Notes under the pieces: generated by a model | What the model saw: only the letters and a program-made list of their open reading frames with translations | Told to the model about the DNA's origin: nothing | Database searches by the model: none | Position numbers and translations under genes: made by a program | Source: Bacteroidota bacterium | GTDB taxonomy: Bacteria > Bacteroidota > Bacteroidia > Flavobacteriales > Flavobacteriaceae | Length of the DNA: 64,000 nucleotides | Direction: 5' to 3' | NCBI GenBank assembly: GCA_018829465.1 | Contig: JAHJTN010000006.1 | Span: 215,273-279,272 of the forward strand | In this document: one piece after another, positions 26,189 through 34,490 of the stretch | Layout of the letters: each line of letters opens with the position of its first letter | How positions within the stretch are numbered: position 1 is the first letter of the stretch

Positions 26189-27181
26189 TTATTTGCGCGC
26201 ACTGATTTCCAACATGCGGTTGACAGATTTGAGTGCCTTTAGCCGAATGTCTTCGGGAACCGTAACTTCCGGTTGTTCGTACTTGAGACAAAGATAAAGT
26301 TTTTGGAGCGTGTTCATTTTCATAAAAGCACATTCTGAGCATGCACAGGTATTATCTTCGTGTGACGGTGCCGGAATCAGCACTTTGTGTGGCACTTTTT
26401 TTTGCATTTCGTGCAAGATGCCCGCTTCTGTGGCTACGATGTATTTTTGGGATTCATCTGTCTCCACAAAATGAATCATGCCGGCGGTAGAGCCAATGTA
26501 ATCTGCAGTTTTGAGAATGTGTTCTTCCGACTCCGGGTGGGCAATTATTTTGGCATCGGGGTGTTCTTGCGCTACTTTTAGTAATTTTTCAATAGAGAAA
26601 GCTTCATGCACAATACAGGCTCCGTCCCATAGTAGCATATTTCTGCCTGTAATTTTATTGATGTAACGACCCAAATTCTTATCGGGGGCAAAAATAATCG
26701 GTTGGTTTTCGGGCACCGAATCCACAATTTTTTTAGCATTTGAAGAAGTGCAAACAATATCGCTGAGGGCTTTCACCTCGGCGGAAGCATTTACATAAGT
26801 AATCACGACATGGTCGGGGTGTTTTTCTTTGAGTTTGCGCAAATCATCAGGATTGCAAGATTCCGCAAGCGAGCAACCTGCGTTGAGATCCGGTAAAATA
26901 ACTTTTCTATGTGGATTTAGTATCTTGGCTGTTTCGGCCATAAAATGCACCCCGGCAAAGAGAATAATATCACAATCTACACGAGCGGCTTCTTGTGAAA
27001 GGCCTAAGCTATCGCCTACATAATCAGCAATTTCTTGTATGGCAGGCTCTTGATAATAATGCGCCAAAATAACCGCATTCTTTTCTTTTTTCAGCTTTAA
27101 AATTTCAGCCGACAAATCGAGGGATGAATCTATCGGTTCTGAGATGTATCCTTTTTTTTGAATTTGTTCAGCAACGTTCAT
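26189..27181 (-). CDS. nadA: quinolinate synthase A
   Basis: NadA condenses iminoaspartate with dihydroxyacetone phosphate to quinolinate using a [4Fe-4S] cluster. The 330-residue protein shows the expected [19 protein letters not shown], the first cluster Cys in [23 protein letters not shown] and the C-terminal [10 protein letters not shown]. The ATG at 27181 was chosen over a longer frame because a good promoter (TACCTTTG, 27203-27196) lies between the two. It is first of the nadA-nadB-exchanger unit. Confidence 0.95.
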   Translation of the reverse strand: MNVAEQIQKKGYISEPIDSSLDLSAEILKLKKEKNAVILAHYYQEPAIQEIADYVGDSLGLSQEAARVDCDIILFAGVHFMAETAKILNPHRKVILPDLNAGCSLAESCNPDDLRKLKEKHPDHVVITYVNASAEVKALSDIVCTSSNAKKIVDSVPENQPIIFAPDKNLGRYINKITGRNMLLWDGACIVHEAFSIEKLLKVAQEHPDAKIIAHPESEEHILKTADYIGSTAGMIHFVETDESQKYIVATEAGILHEMQKKVPHKVLIPAPSHEDNTCACSECAFMKMNTLQKLYLCLKYEQPEVTVPEDIRLKALKSVNRMLEISARK

Positions 27182-27195
27182 TTTTTTCTTTTTTA

Positions 27196-27229
27196 CAAAG
27201 GTATTAAGTTTGAACAAATTTGGTACCAA
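27196..27229 (-). promoter_or_regulatory. promoter of nadA
   Basis: Minus strand TTG (27229-27227), 23-nt spacer, TACCTTTG (27203-27196). It leaves a very short leader before the nadA ATG at 27181. Confidence 0.6.
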
Positions 27230-27312
27230 TCCTTTCAAAGGCTTAACATTTTTGAATAGAAAAGTCTTAATTTTTTAAGTTTCCCCTTGGTCAAATACCT
27301 ACCTTTGCCGGC

Positions 27313-27885
27313 ATGTTTCAGATAGACAAAACCATCCTTTCGGAGGAATTACTCGAAAAAGCTTTTGTGTGCGATCTAAATGCCTGTAAAGGTGCTTGTT
27401 GCGTTGAAGGCGAAGCCGGTGCGCCACTTGACGAGGAAGAAATAGGCATCCTTAAAAGCATCTATCCGAAAGTGAAAACTTTTCTGAGACCCGAGGGAAT
27501 TGCCGCTATAGAAAAACAAGGTACGCACATCAAAACCCGCCAAGGATATTTGGAAACGCCCTTGGTGGCTGGAAAAGAATGTGCCTATGTGGTTTTTGAT
27601 GAGAAACAAACTGCTTTTTGCGGCATTGAAAGAGCGTATCGGGATGGTGTCATTGATTGGCCAAAACCTATTTCTTGCCATCTGTATCCGGTTCGATTAC
27701 AGCAATATAGCAGCTTTACCGCGGTTAACTATCACCGTTGGCAGATTTGCGATGATGCCTGCAAGCTCGGTGCATCTTTGGGTGTTCCCATTTATAAATT
27801 TGTAAAAGATGCGCTGATTCGTAAATTTGGTGCGGGCTGGTATGCTAAACTGGAAGAGGTGGCCTCAAACTACCGAAAGGATTAG
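27313..27885 (+). CDS. DUF3109 family cysteine-cluster protein
   Basis: This 190-residue cytosolic protein belongs to the DUF3109/YkgJ-like cysteine-cluster group. Visible clusters are CDLNACKGACCVEGEAG near the N-terminus, KECAYVVFDEKQTAFCGIE in the middle, and ISCHLYPVR and WQICDDACKLG further on. The spacing suggests metal or iron-sulfur binding; the function is unknown. TACCTTTG at 27300-27307 matches the -7 box and ends only 5 nt before the ATG, so the mRNA may be nearly leaderless. The gene is divergent from nadA. Confidence 0.85.
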   Translation: MFQIDKTILSEELLEKAFVCDLNACKGACCVEGEAGAPLDEEEIGILKSIYPKVKTFLRPEGIAAIEKQGTHIKTRQGYLETPLVAGKECAYVVFDEKQTAFCGIERAYRDGVIDWPKPISCHLYPVRLQQYSSFTAVNYHRWQICDDACKLGASLGVPIYKFVKDALIRKFGAGWYAKLEEVASNYRKD

Positions 27886-27945
27886 GCAAGATTTAAGTTT
27901 TTATAGCGATTATCTTTAGTATCTTTCGGTTTCAAAATCTTTTTT

Positions 27946-28386
27946 ATGAAACATTTCACCTTGTTTATTTGCTTTATCGTTATGAGTAATTCCGGATATT
28001 CACAAGATATCCAATTGCAGATGAATCACATAGCGTTGCTGGTGAGAGACCTCGACAAGAGTGTCGATTTTTATCAGCAGGTTTTATTACTCGACGAAAT
28101 GTACGACGGTACAGAACAACCGCATATTCGTTGGTTTTCTTTACAAAACGGCGCAGAACTTCATCTGATTGAAGACAAAAATGTGAAATTGACACAACAG
28201 AAAGGGGTACATTTTGCTTTGGCTGTAAACGACTTAGATGCTTTTGTTATCCATCTGAAAAACCGAAACATCTATTTTGAAAACTGGACAGGTGAGGCTG
28301 CAACTACAAACAGCCGCCCGGATGCAATCCGTCAAGTATATTTACAAGATCCGGACGGATATTGGATTGAAGTGAACGGAAAATAG
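27946..28386 (+). CDS. VOC (glyoxalase-fold) family protein, exported
   Basis: The 146-residue protein has an N-terminal signal peptide (MKHFTLFICFIVMSNSGYSQ) and a single vicinal-oxygen-chelate domain starting MNHIALLVRDLDKSVDFYQQ. Possible metal ligands are His28, Glu in GAELHLIED, His in GVHFALAV and Glu in GYWIEVNG. VOC proteins include glyoxalases, dioxygenases and resistance proteins; the substrate is not predictable here. A secreted VOC protein is less usual than a cytosolic one. It is convergent with the Lrp gene, which ends 3 bp away. Confidence 0.82.
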   Translation: MKHFTLFICFIVMSNSGYSQDIQLQMNHIALLVRDLDKSVDFYQQVLLLDEMYDGTEQPHIRWFSLQNGAELHLIEDKNVKLTQQKGVHFALAVNDLDAFVIHLKNRNIYFENWTGEAATTNSRPDAIRQVYLQDPDGYWIEVNGK

Positions 28387-28388
28387 CC

Positions 28389-28859
28389 TCAAAAACCGAT
28401 TTGCCGATCTATTTGTTGATCAAGTGAAATATACGTTTCCGTTCTTGATACGCCTTCTATAGATTGAATTTGGTGGTTGAGCAATTGCATCAGATGCGCA
28501 TTGTCTTTACATAGAAGTTTAATCAATATAGACCAATTGCCTGTGGTGTAGTGGCATTCCAACACTTCGGGAATGTTTTTGAGTTGGCGGACGGCATCCG
28601 GATTTCGAATGGCTTTGTCTAAATAAATGCCAATAAATGCCATGGTGGTATAGCCCAACACTTTAGCGTTTAGCACCAACTTGGATCCTTGTATGAGACC
28701 GTTTTCTTCCAGCTTCCGAATTCGCTGGTGGATGGCTGCACCCGACACACCCACTTTTCGGGCGATTTCGAGTATGGGCTTGCGTGCATCTGCCGTGAGT
28801 TGCCTTAGGATTTCCTTATCTATTCCATCTAAAATGAGTTGCTGGTTCTCTTTTTTCAT
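28389..28859 (-). CDS. Lrp/AsnC family transcriptional regulator
   Basis: The 156-residue regulator has an N-terminal winged helix (DGIDKEILRQLTADARKPI, ARKVGVSGAAIHQRIRKLEENG) and a C-terminal RAM ligand-binding domain (YTTMAFIGIYLDKA to the end). Lrp/AsnC proteins sense amino acids and control their metabolism. The upstream saccharopine dehydrogenase gene on the same strand suggests lysine metabolism as a target, which is inference. Its ATG abuts family H copy 2, so initiation occurs right at the end of that element. Confidence 0.9.
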   Translation of the reverse strand: MKKENQQLILDGIDKEILRQLTADARKPILEIARKVGVSGAAIHQRIRKLEENGLIQGSKLVLNAKVLGYTTMAFIGIYLDKAIRNPDAVRQLKNIPEVLECHYTTGNWSILIKLLCKDNAHLMQLLNHQIQSIEGVSRTETYISLDQQIDRQIGF

Positions 28860-28973
28860 CTGTTTATATTATTTGTTTTTATCTGTCATGCTTTGACTCC
28901 GCTCAGCACAGGCGCGGAACGCCCTAGGATAATCATACTCCTGTATGTCACTCTTTTTACATGGGCGTTTCAT
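28860..28973 (-). repeat. start-codon-abutting element, family H, copy 2 (before lrp)
   Basis: In gene sense it starts ATGAAACGCCC at 28973. Arms AACGCCC (28969-28963) and GGGCGTT (28924-28918) are perfectly complementary around the conserved CATGTAAAAAG...ACAGGAGTATGATTAT core. It then carries the GCTGAGCGGAGTCAAAGCATGACA block, a common style of dispersed flavobacterial repeat, and ends AATAATATAAACAG directly before the lrp ATG. The ATGAAACGC frame is open for 34 codons (28973-28869). The rest of the gap, 28974-29169, shows nothing recognisable. Confidence 0.75.
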
Positions 28974-29169
28974 TTGCAAAAAGCTAATCTGAAATCAACA
29001 AACACTAACTGCACGTCATTTGATGAGCAAAGACGGTTTGTATTTAAACTGCTATTAAGTTATGATCAAAATAGTTAGAATACTTGGTTTTTGTTATGAT
29101 TTAAAATGACACATCTTTCTGATACTTTTAAATTTTAAGAATTTTCTTCAAAAGTATAAAATTTTAAAA

Positions 29170-30543
29170 CTAAACAGCAATTATACTATCAGGATTATAA
29201 CCTAAATAGTCTGTTTCTCTTTCTGTAAAAACGATGCCGTTTTCTTCGAGTTCGTCCAAAATAGGTTCGTAAACTTCCGGACTGATCGGAATTTGTACGC
29301 CGGGTTTTGAAATCTCTCCGGTTAAAATTTTGACCGCTGCTATGCCCACAGGCAAACCTACTGTTTTGGACATGGCCGTAAATTTTTTGTCTTCGCCCTT
29401 GGTCACCATGTAGGCATCTATTTGCTTTTTTTGCCCGTTTATTTCATAACCAAACTTGTGATACATGACCAACATATCTTTATCTTGCGAAGTGAGTGTC
29501 CACTTTTCTTCTAATATCTTTTGAAGAATTTTTGCCGGGCTTGCATTTTCAAGGCCTATTATTTTGTGGTTGTCAAACAAATCGAGCTCCAACAATTTGT
29601 CCCACACAATGTCGTCTTGATCTATTTTGAGTAAGTGCCTCAATTTAATTTCCACAGAATCGGTAGCGTGATAGGGTAAAAATGCATTTGTAAATTCTCT
29701 GTAAGTCATGTTTTTTGTGCCCTCCATGATGTAAGAATCGTCTGTCATTCCCAATAAGACAAATATCTGCCAGGCTCTGGAAAAACCTACACGCCTGATG
29801 GTGCCTCGATAGAGGGTCAGTGCGTCTTCGAGTTGATAGGCTTTTCTGTATTTGAGTGAGTCTCGATTGGCATAGGCTTCAAATCTTCCGTATCCTTGAA
29901 TTTCCAAAAACTCTGTCCGTCTAAAAAGCTGGTGATAAGGAATGTATTTGTAGGTGCCTTCTTGGATAAATTTTGCTGCGCCACCTTGTCCGGCAAGTAC
30001 TACATTTCTAGGATTCCACGAAAATTTATAATTCCACAGGTTGTCGTCTGACTCCGGAGCCACCAATCCGCCGGCAAAAGACTCAAAAAGCAGCATTTTG
30101 CCTCCTTTGTTACGGATTCGGTCTATGACGCGCATCGCGCTCATGTGATCGATACCCGGATCTACGCCTATTTCGTTCATAAAAACCAAGTTGTTGGCTT
30201 TAACTTCGGCATGGAGGGCTTTCATTTCATCGCTCACGTAGGATGCTGTTACCAAATGTTTTTTGTACGTGATACAGTCACGTGCCACATCGATGTGCAG
30301 GTGCGCGGGCAACATCGAAATGACCAAATCTGCCTCGGGAATATGCGCCGCTCTGTCTTTAGGGCTGTGACAATCAAAAGAAACCACCTCTATCTCGGGC
30401 ATATGTAGAACCTGAGCCTTGGCCGCCTCAACATTCAAATCGCCTAATTTTATTTTAAAATCAAACTTTTGAGTAGCTTTGTACAGATAATCAAATAGCT
30501 GTGAGGTAGATTTCCCGGCACCGATAATCAATATGTTTTTCAT
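29170..30543 (-). CDS. saccharopine dehydrogenase family protein
   Basis: This 457-residue protein has an N-terminal NAD(P)-binding Rossmann motif (MKNILIIGAGKSTSQLFDYL) and the saccharopine-reductase core (FMNEIGVDPGIDHMSAMRVI), closest in style to the glutamate-forming saccharopine dehydrogenase (LYS9 type). A role in lysine degradation is likely. The ATG at 30543 was preferred over an upstream in-frame ATG 48 nt earlier because it gives the normal N-terminus right at the Rossmann strand. The Lrp gene follows about 310 bp downstream. Confidence 0.88.
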   Translation of the reverse strand: MKNILIIGAGKSTSQLFDYLYKATQKFDFKIKLGDLNVEAAKAQVLHMPEIEVVSFDCHSPKDRAAHIPEADLVISMLPAHLHIDVARDCITYKKHLVTASYVSDEMKALHAEVKANNLVFMNEIGVDPGIDHMSAMRVIDRIRNKGGKMLLFESFAGGLVAPESDDNLWNYKFSWNPRNVVLAGQGGAAKFIQEGTYKYIPYHQLFRRTEFLEIQGYGRFEAYANRDSLKYRKAYQLEDALTLYRGTIRRVGFSRAWQIFVLLGMTDDSYIMEGTKNMTYREFTNAFLPYHATDSVEIKLRHLLKIDQDDIVWDKLLELDLFDNHKIIGLENASPAKILQKILEEKWTLTSQDKDMLVMYHKFGYEINGQKKQIDAYMVTKGEDKKFTAMSKTVGLPVGIAAVKILTGEISKPGVQIPISPEVYEPILDELEENGIVFTERETDYLGYNPDSIIAV

Positions 30544-30637
30544 TGTATTTACGCTCAATTTTATTGAATAAGAAAGGTACTTTTCTTGCACGAATGTATA
30601 AAAATATAACTTAGATAAGGATAAATGTTACATTATT

Positions 30638-31039
30638 ATGAATAAAAAAATTTTGATTACTGCTGCGTTTTTGGGTTTTACGGCTATTGTTTTAGGTGCT
30701 TTTGGTGCACATGGTTTAAAAGAATTGGTGTCTCCGGAACAAATTGCCACATTTGAAACCGGGATTAGGTTTCAAATGTATCACGCTTTGTTCCTTTTGT
30801 TCTTGGGTATTTCTAAAGACCTCTTTACGTCTAAAACCAATAATATTATTTTTAGCCTAGTGACGCTTGGTGTTGTGTTGTTTTCCGGCTCAATTTACGG
30901 CTTGGCCACCAACGAACTTACTGCTTTTGATTTTAAGAAAATTGCCCTGATTACGCCTCTGGGCGGTACGTTGCTTATTCTGGCTTGGGGATGGCTTTTG
31001 GTTAGCCTTATAAAACAGAAAAAGCCCCACAAAAAGTGA
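30638..31039 (+). CDS. DUF423 family membrane protein
   Basis: The 133-residue inner-membrane protein has four predicted membrane helices. It opens with the DUF423 signature: a first helix ending AIVLGAFGAHGLKELV, then TGIRFQMYHALFLLFLG. The length is normal and the biological function of the family is unknown. It is divergent from the saccharopine dehydrogenase gene with a 94-bp gap, and convergent with rpmA over a shared terminator. Confidence 0.88.
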   Translation: MNKKILITAAFLGFTAIVLGAFGAHGLKELVSPEQIATFETGIRFQMYHALFLLFLGISKDLFTSKTNNIIFSLVTLGVVLFSGSIYGLATNELTAFDFKKIALITPLGGTLLILAWGWLLVSLIKQKKPHKK

Positions 31040-31050
31040 GGCTTATAACT
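31018..31050. terminator. terminator between DUF423 gene and rpmA
   Basis: AAGCCCCAC, A-rich loop, GTGAGGCTT (one mismatch) overlapping the end of the DUF423 gene. Weak but placed at a convergent junction. Confidence 0.5.
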
Positions 31051-31084
31051 TTTGAGTTCCTTCAAAAAGGAAGAAATAAATTCC

Positions 31085-31345
31085 TTATGCTTCGAAAGGA
31101 AGCACTGAAACGTAAGATTTGTTGTCTCTTTTCTTTTCGAATTTCACAACACCGTCCACTTTAGCGTGCAATGTATGGTCTTTACCTAAATATACATTTT
31201 CACCCGGGTTGTGTTGTGTGCCTCTTTGCCTGACAATGATGTTGCCTGCAGCAGCGGCTTGTCCGCCAAATATTTTAACGCCGAGTCGTTTTGATTCGGA
31301 TTCTCTTCCGTTTTTGGAACTACCAACGCCTTTCTTATGTGCCAT
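31085..31345 (-). CDS. rpmA: 50S ribosomal protein L27
   Basis: bL27 (86 residues) lies near the peptidyl-transferase centre of the large subunit. The N-terminus [24 protein letters not shown], quoted in part, is the canonical one with no cleavable extension. It continues [24 protein letters not shown] in the standard way. It lies 24 nt downstream of rplU, the conserved rplU-rpmA pair. Confidence 0.97.
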   Translation of the reverse strand: MAHKKGVGSSKNGRESESKRLGVKIFGGQAAAAGNIIVRQRGTQHNPGENVYLGKDHTLHAKVDGVVKFEKKRDNKSYVSVLPFEA

Positions 31346-31369
31346 GGTGTATAGATTTAATGTTTAAAT

Positions 31370-32050
31370 TTATTTTTTGATACCGCCGTTGAGTTCGTCT
31401 TGCAAAGTTTTCAAAGCATCCCAATCGCCGGCTGCTGCCAAAGCGGCTTGTTGTGGCCAGGTGTCCGGTTTTTTGGAAGCGTAAGTACCTCCGGCAGCCG
31501 TAAGTATTTCGCTGAGTTTTTCAACCGATGTTTTTGATAAGGCTTTAAAACTATCGATGCCGTTTTCTTGCAAAATGGAAGCAATTTTTGGCCCGATGCC
31601 TTCTACTTTTCTCAAATCGTCAGCAGTTGCTTTCTTTTTCGGAGCGTCTGTTTCATTTTTGGGTGCAGGCTTTGCTGTTTCTTTTGTAGCAACAGGCTTA
31701 GCCGTTTCTTTCTCAGCAGGCTTACTTTTCTTAGCTCCAGAAACCAATATGTTTTCAATCAACAATTCGGTAAGGGCTTGTCTGTGGCCATTTTTGACTT
31801 TATAGCCTTTTCTTCTTTTCTTTTTGAAGACGATTACTTTATCGCCTTTTAAGTGCTTGAGCACTTGGGCTTCCACAGAAGCACCTTCTATAGCCGGGGC
31901 GCCAACGGTAACAGCACCTTCTTGGTCTAGAAGAAGTACATCGTCAAAAGTAACTTTTGCTCCTGCTTCTTCGGCCAATCTGTGTACAAATACCTTTTGG
32001 TCTTTGGTAACTTTAAACTGTTGCCCTGCTATCTCTACAATTGCGTACAT
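31370..32050 (-). CDS. rplU: 50S ribosomal protein L21 with C-terminal helix-hairpin-helix extension
   Basis: Residues 1 to about 103 are a normal bL21 ([36 protein letters not shown]). A Lys/Ala/Thr-rich linker (about 105-140) follows, then a helix-hairpin-helix-like domain ([20 protein letters not shown]) and a final helical tail ([19 protein letters not shown]). The total of 226 residues is about twice the bacterial norm. Extended L21 proteins are known from Bacteroidota; what the tail does is not settled to my knowledge. Its promoter -7 box TACATTTG is at 32096-32089. Confidence 0.95.
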   Translation of the reverse strand: MYAIVEIAGQQFKVTKDQKVFVHRLAEEAGAKVTFDDVLLLDQEGAVTVGAPAIEGASVEAQVLKHLKGDKVIVFKKKRRKGYKVKNGHRQALTELLIENILVSGAKKSKPAEKETAKPVATKETAKPAPKNETDAPKKKATADDLRKVEGIGPKIASILQENGIDSFKALSKTSVEKLSEILTAAGGTYASKKPDTWPQQAALAAAGDWDALKTLQDELNGGIKK

Positions 32051-32088
32051 AGCGGTTATTTGTTAAATGAATAATTAAAAAATGGTTG

Positions 32089-32096
32089 CAAATGTA
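32089..32096 (-). promoter_or_regulatory. -7 box of the rplU-rpmA promoter
   Basis: TACATTTG on the minus strand, 39 nt before the rplU ATG, exact TANNTTTG match. The stretch from here to the tRNA-Phe terminator (32097-32268) shows no gene. Confidence 0.55.
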
Positions 32097-32268
32097 ATAT
32101 TTTTATAATTATCTCGCAATGTATCTCATCAAATTATTCCTTGCTTTTTTTAAAGATGCTTTTTGGCACCATAAATAAGTGATACAAACACAGAAAAAGA
32201 CTGCATCGGGTGTGGATAATTGAAATCAACGTTCGCCATAGGATTTTTGACAACGCAAATAGCTAAAC

Positions 32269-32299
32269 AAAAAAGCCGCAACATTAAAGATGCGGCTTT
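32269..32299 (-). terminator. intrinsic terminator after tRNA-Phe
   Basis: Minus strand: AAGCCGCATC, short A/T loop, TGCGGCTT, then a T-run. It starts 5 nt past the tRNA 3' end. Confidence 0.75.
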
Positions 32300-32304
32300 C
32301 AAGG

Positions 32305-32377
32305 TGGTACCTCCAGGAATCGAACCAGGGACACAAGGATTTTCAGTCCTTTGCTCTACCAACTGAGCTAAGGTACC
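32305..32377 (-). tRNA. tRNA-Phe (anticodon GAA)
   Basis: Cloverleaf on the minus strand: acceptor GGTACCT/AGGTACC, D-arm TAGCTCAGTTGGTAGAGCA, anticodon loop CTGAAAA giving GAA, T-arm CCTGGTTCGATTCCAGG. CCA is not encoded. Confidence 0.95.
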
Positions 32378-32396
32378 CGTTGCTATATAGCGGGTG

Positions 32397-32428
32397 CAAA
32401 TATAGTTTCAATTTTTATTCCTCCCAAA
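32397..32428 (-). promoter_or_regulatory. promoter of tRNA-Phe
   Basis: Minus strand TTTG (32428-32425), 20-nt spacer, TATATTTG (32404-32397): full consensus match 19 nt before the tRNA. Confidence 0.7.
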
Positions 32429-32452
32429 TTATTTTTTTAAAAATAGCTACCC

Positions 32453-32460
32453 TATTTTTG
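32453..32460 (+). promoter_or_regulatory. -7 box of the coaX operon promoter
   Basis: TATTTTTG, exact TANNTTTG match, with transcription start expected about 12 nt before the GTG start of coaX. It supports that start codon and rules out the longer upstream frame. Confidence 0.6.
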
Positions 32461-32478
32461 TATGCAATTCAAATAGGC

Positions 32479-33210
32479 GTGAATTTAGTTATAGATGTTG
32501 GAAATTCGAGTGTGAAATTGGCCGTTTTCGAGAAAGGAAAAATGGCCTACCAGTCTGTTGCCTATCACGAAAATTGGTTTCAAAAGATTACCGGCGATTT
32601 TGACAAATTTGCCATAGAAAATGTTATTATATCGCGAGTGCGAGGTTTGGCTGAAAATGATTTAAACAGCTTAAAACGCATGTACCGCGTGCTGGAAGTG
32701 CAACACAACATGAAACTCCCTTTTAAAAATCACTACAAAACTCCCAAAACCTTGGGGGCAGACAGGATTGCTTTGATGAGCGGTGCTGCATTGATGTTTC
32801 CCGGAAAAGCCGTTCTGGTCATAGATGCCGGAAGCTGCATAACCTATGATTATAAAAACGAAAACGAAGACTACTTTGGAGGAGCCATTTCGCCCGGTTT
32901 ACAGATGCGGTACAAAGCCGTGCATCACTTTACGGGCAAGTTGCCACTGTTGTCGCCAATCATCCCGGAAACACAAATGGGAAACAGTACAGAAAATGCT
33001 ATTCATAAAGGTATTTTGGCGGGACTCCGATACGAAATACAGGGATTTATAGACGAATATCTATCTGAAAATGAGAATTTAACAATAATTTTAACAGGGG
33101 GCGATTTAGATTATTTGCGCAACGATATAAAAAACCGCATATTTGCCAATCCAAATTTTTTGCTCGAATGCCTCAACGGGCTGCTAGACTACAATCTGAT
33201 AAATGATTAG
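32479..33210 (+). CDS. coaX: type III pantothenate kinase
   Basis: CoaX phosphorylates pantothenate, the first step of coenzyme A synthesis. The 243-residue ASKHA-fold kinase begins at GTG 32479 (read as MNLVIDVGNSSVKLAVFE), with the phosphate-1 motif DVGNSSVK. It has the GADRIALMSGA block, the second motif VIDAGSCITYDY (catalytic Asp) and TGGDLDYL. No ATG is in frame near the core, so a GTG start is needed. It heads a packed operon; the outer-membrane protein gene overlaps its end by 8 nt. Confidence 0.93.
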   Translation: MNLVIDVGNSSVKLAVFEKGKMAYQSVAYHENWFQKITGDFDKFAIENVIISRVRGLAENDLNSLKRMYRVLEVQHNMKLPFKNHYKTPKTLGADRIALMSGAALMFPGKAVLVIDAGSCITYDYKNENEDYFGGAISPGLQMRYKAVHHFTGKLPLLSPIIPETQMGNSTENAIHKGILAGLRYEIQGFIDEYLSENENLTIILTGGDLDYLRNDIKNRIFANPNFLLECLNGLLDYNLIND

Positions 33211-34465
33211 AAAAAATTTACTCATAATATTTCTGCTTATAACGGTTACGGCATCGGCGCAGGAAGGAAGCAAATCACCTTTTTCCTTTTTTGGAATTGG
33301 CGAATTGAGATCCAAAGGCACCAATTACGAACGCACTATGGGCAGCATTGGCATGTTGGCAGACAGCATACATACAAGCTTGTTAAACCCCGCTGCTTTG
33401 GCCAAGCTCAAGCTTACCAATTACACCCTTGGTCTCACGTATAATTCCATTAGTTTTGAATCTGATGAAACGACGGCCAATACAGACAACTCTACCGTTG
33501 ATTATTTGACCTTGGCTTTTCCTGTTACCAAAAAACTATCGGCAGGTTTTGGATTTTTGCCCTTCAGCTCCGTGGGATTCGAGTTGCAAAACACAGATTC
33601 CATAGCCGGAAGGGTGTCGCGTTTTGAAGGTGATGGCGGTATAAACAGGGTTTTCCTCGCTGCCGGATATGCACTCAACGAAGCATGGAGCTTGGGTGTA
33701 GAAGCCAATTTTAATTTTGGCAACATCAAAACAACTTCAACCATACAGTTTGAAGACGTACAATTTGGCAGCAGGGAGCGAAACGAATCTGACGTCAACG
33801 GATTTTCATTTACTTTAGGCGTGCATCATCAGAAAAAACTGTTTAAAGATAAAAAGCTGGTCATGCAATCATCGGCCACCTATTCTCCGGAAGTCAATTT
33901 GACCTCAGACAACACCCGGATGCTCTCAACGGTTATTTTTAGTGCTACAGGTGTAGGTTTTGACGTCGATTCGCTAAAGGTAGATGTGCCCGACACAGAC
34001 TTGGTCATCCCGCAGCAAATTTCGCTAGGTACCGGAATTGGCGTGCCAAAGAAGTGGTTTGCAGGCGTCCAATTTACACATTTGCAAAGTAGCAATTTTA
34101 CCAATAGATTTGTAAACGCAGGCGACGTGAGTTTTGAGAACAGCAGTCGAATATCTTTAGGCGGATACTATATCCCCAATTATATTAGCTTTTCTAACTA
34201 CTTGAGTCGCATACAATATATGGCAGGAATCAGGTATGAAGAAACCGGAATTATAGTCAACGGAGAATCTATAGACGACTTTGGCATAAGTTTTGGTTTT
34301 GGTTTACCCATCAATGCCAATGGAAATTTTTCCAACGCAACAGTCGGATTTGAGATTGGACAAAAAGGTACCACCTCTGCCGGGCTCGTTAAAGAAAATT
34401 ATTTTAACTTTAGGGTCGCATTATCACTCAACGACCGTTGGTTTGTCAGAAGAAAATTTAATTAG
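33203..34465 (+). CDS. outer-membrane beta-barrel protein (hypothetical)
   Basis: The 420-residue protein has a signal peptide (LLIIFLLITVTASAQ). It then shows repeated amphipathic beta strands with alternating aromatic/glycine residues (GAGFLPFSSVGF-like segments, SLGVEANFNFG) and ends in the strand FRVALSLNDRWFVRRKFN. The pattern fits a FadL/OmpP1-like outer-membrane barrel. It belongs to the coaX-barrel-TPR-lptC cluster that I recall as common in Flavobacteriia. The ligand or transport role is unknown. Confidence 0.75.
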   Translation: MIRKNLLIIFLLITVTASAQEGSKSPFSFFGIGELRSKGTNYERTMGSIGMLADSIHTSLLNPAALAKLKLTNYTLGLTYNSISFESDETTANTDNSTVDYLTLAFPVTKKLSAGFGFLPFSSVGFELQNTDSIAGRVSRFEGDGGINRVFLAAGYALNEAWSLGVEANFNFGNIKTTSTIQFEDVQFGSRERNESDVNGFSFTLGVHHQKKLFKDKKLVMQSSATYSPEVNLTSDNTRMLSTVIFSATGVGFDVDSLKVDVPDTDLVIPQQISLGTGIGVPKKWFAGVQFTHLQSSNFTNRFVNAGDVSFENSSRISLGGYYIPNYISFSNYLSRIQYMAGIRYEETGIIVNGESIDDFGISFGFGLPINANGNFSNATVGFEIGQKGTTSAGLVKENYFNFRVALSLNDRWFVRRKFN

Positions 34466-34490
34466 TAACTATCGAATAAACGTCAAAAAA

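Noticed and set aside
32290..32478. Upstream extension of CoaX by 63 residues
   Set aside because: It crosses the tRNA-Phe gene and the coaX promoter; the GTG at 32479 is the first codon of the conserved kinase core.
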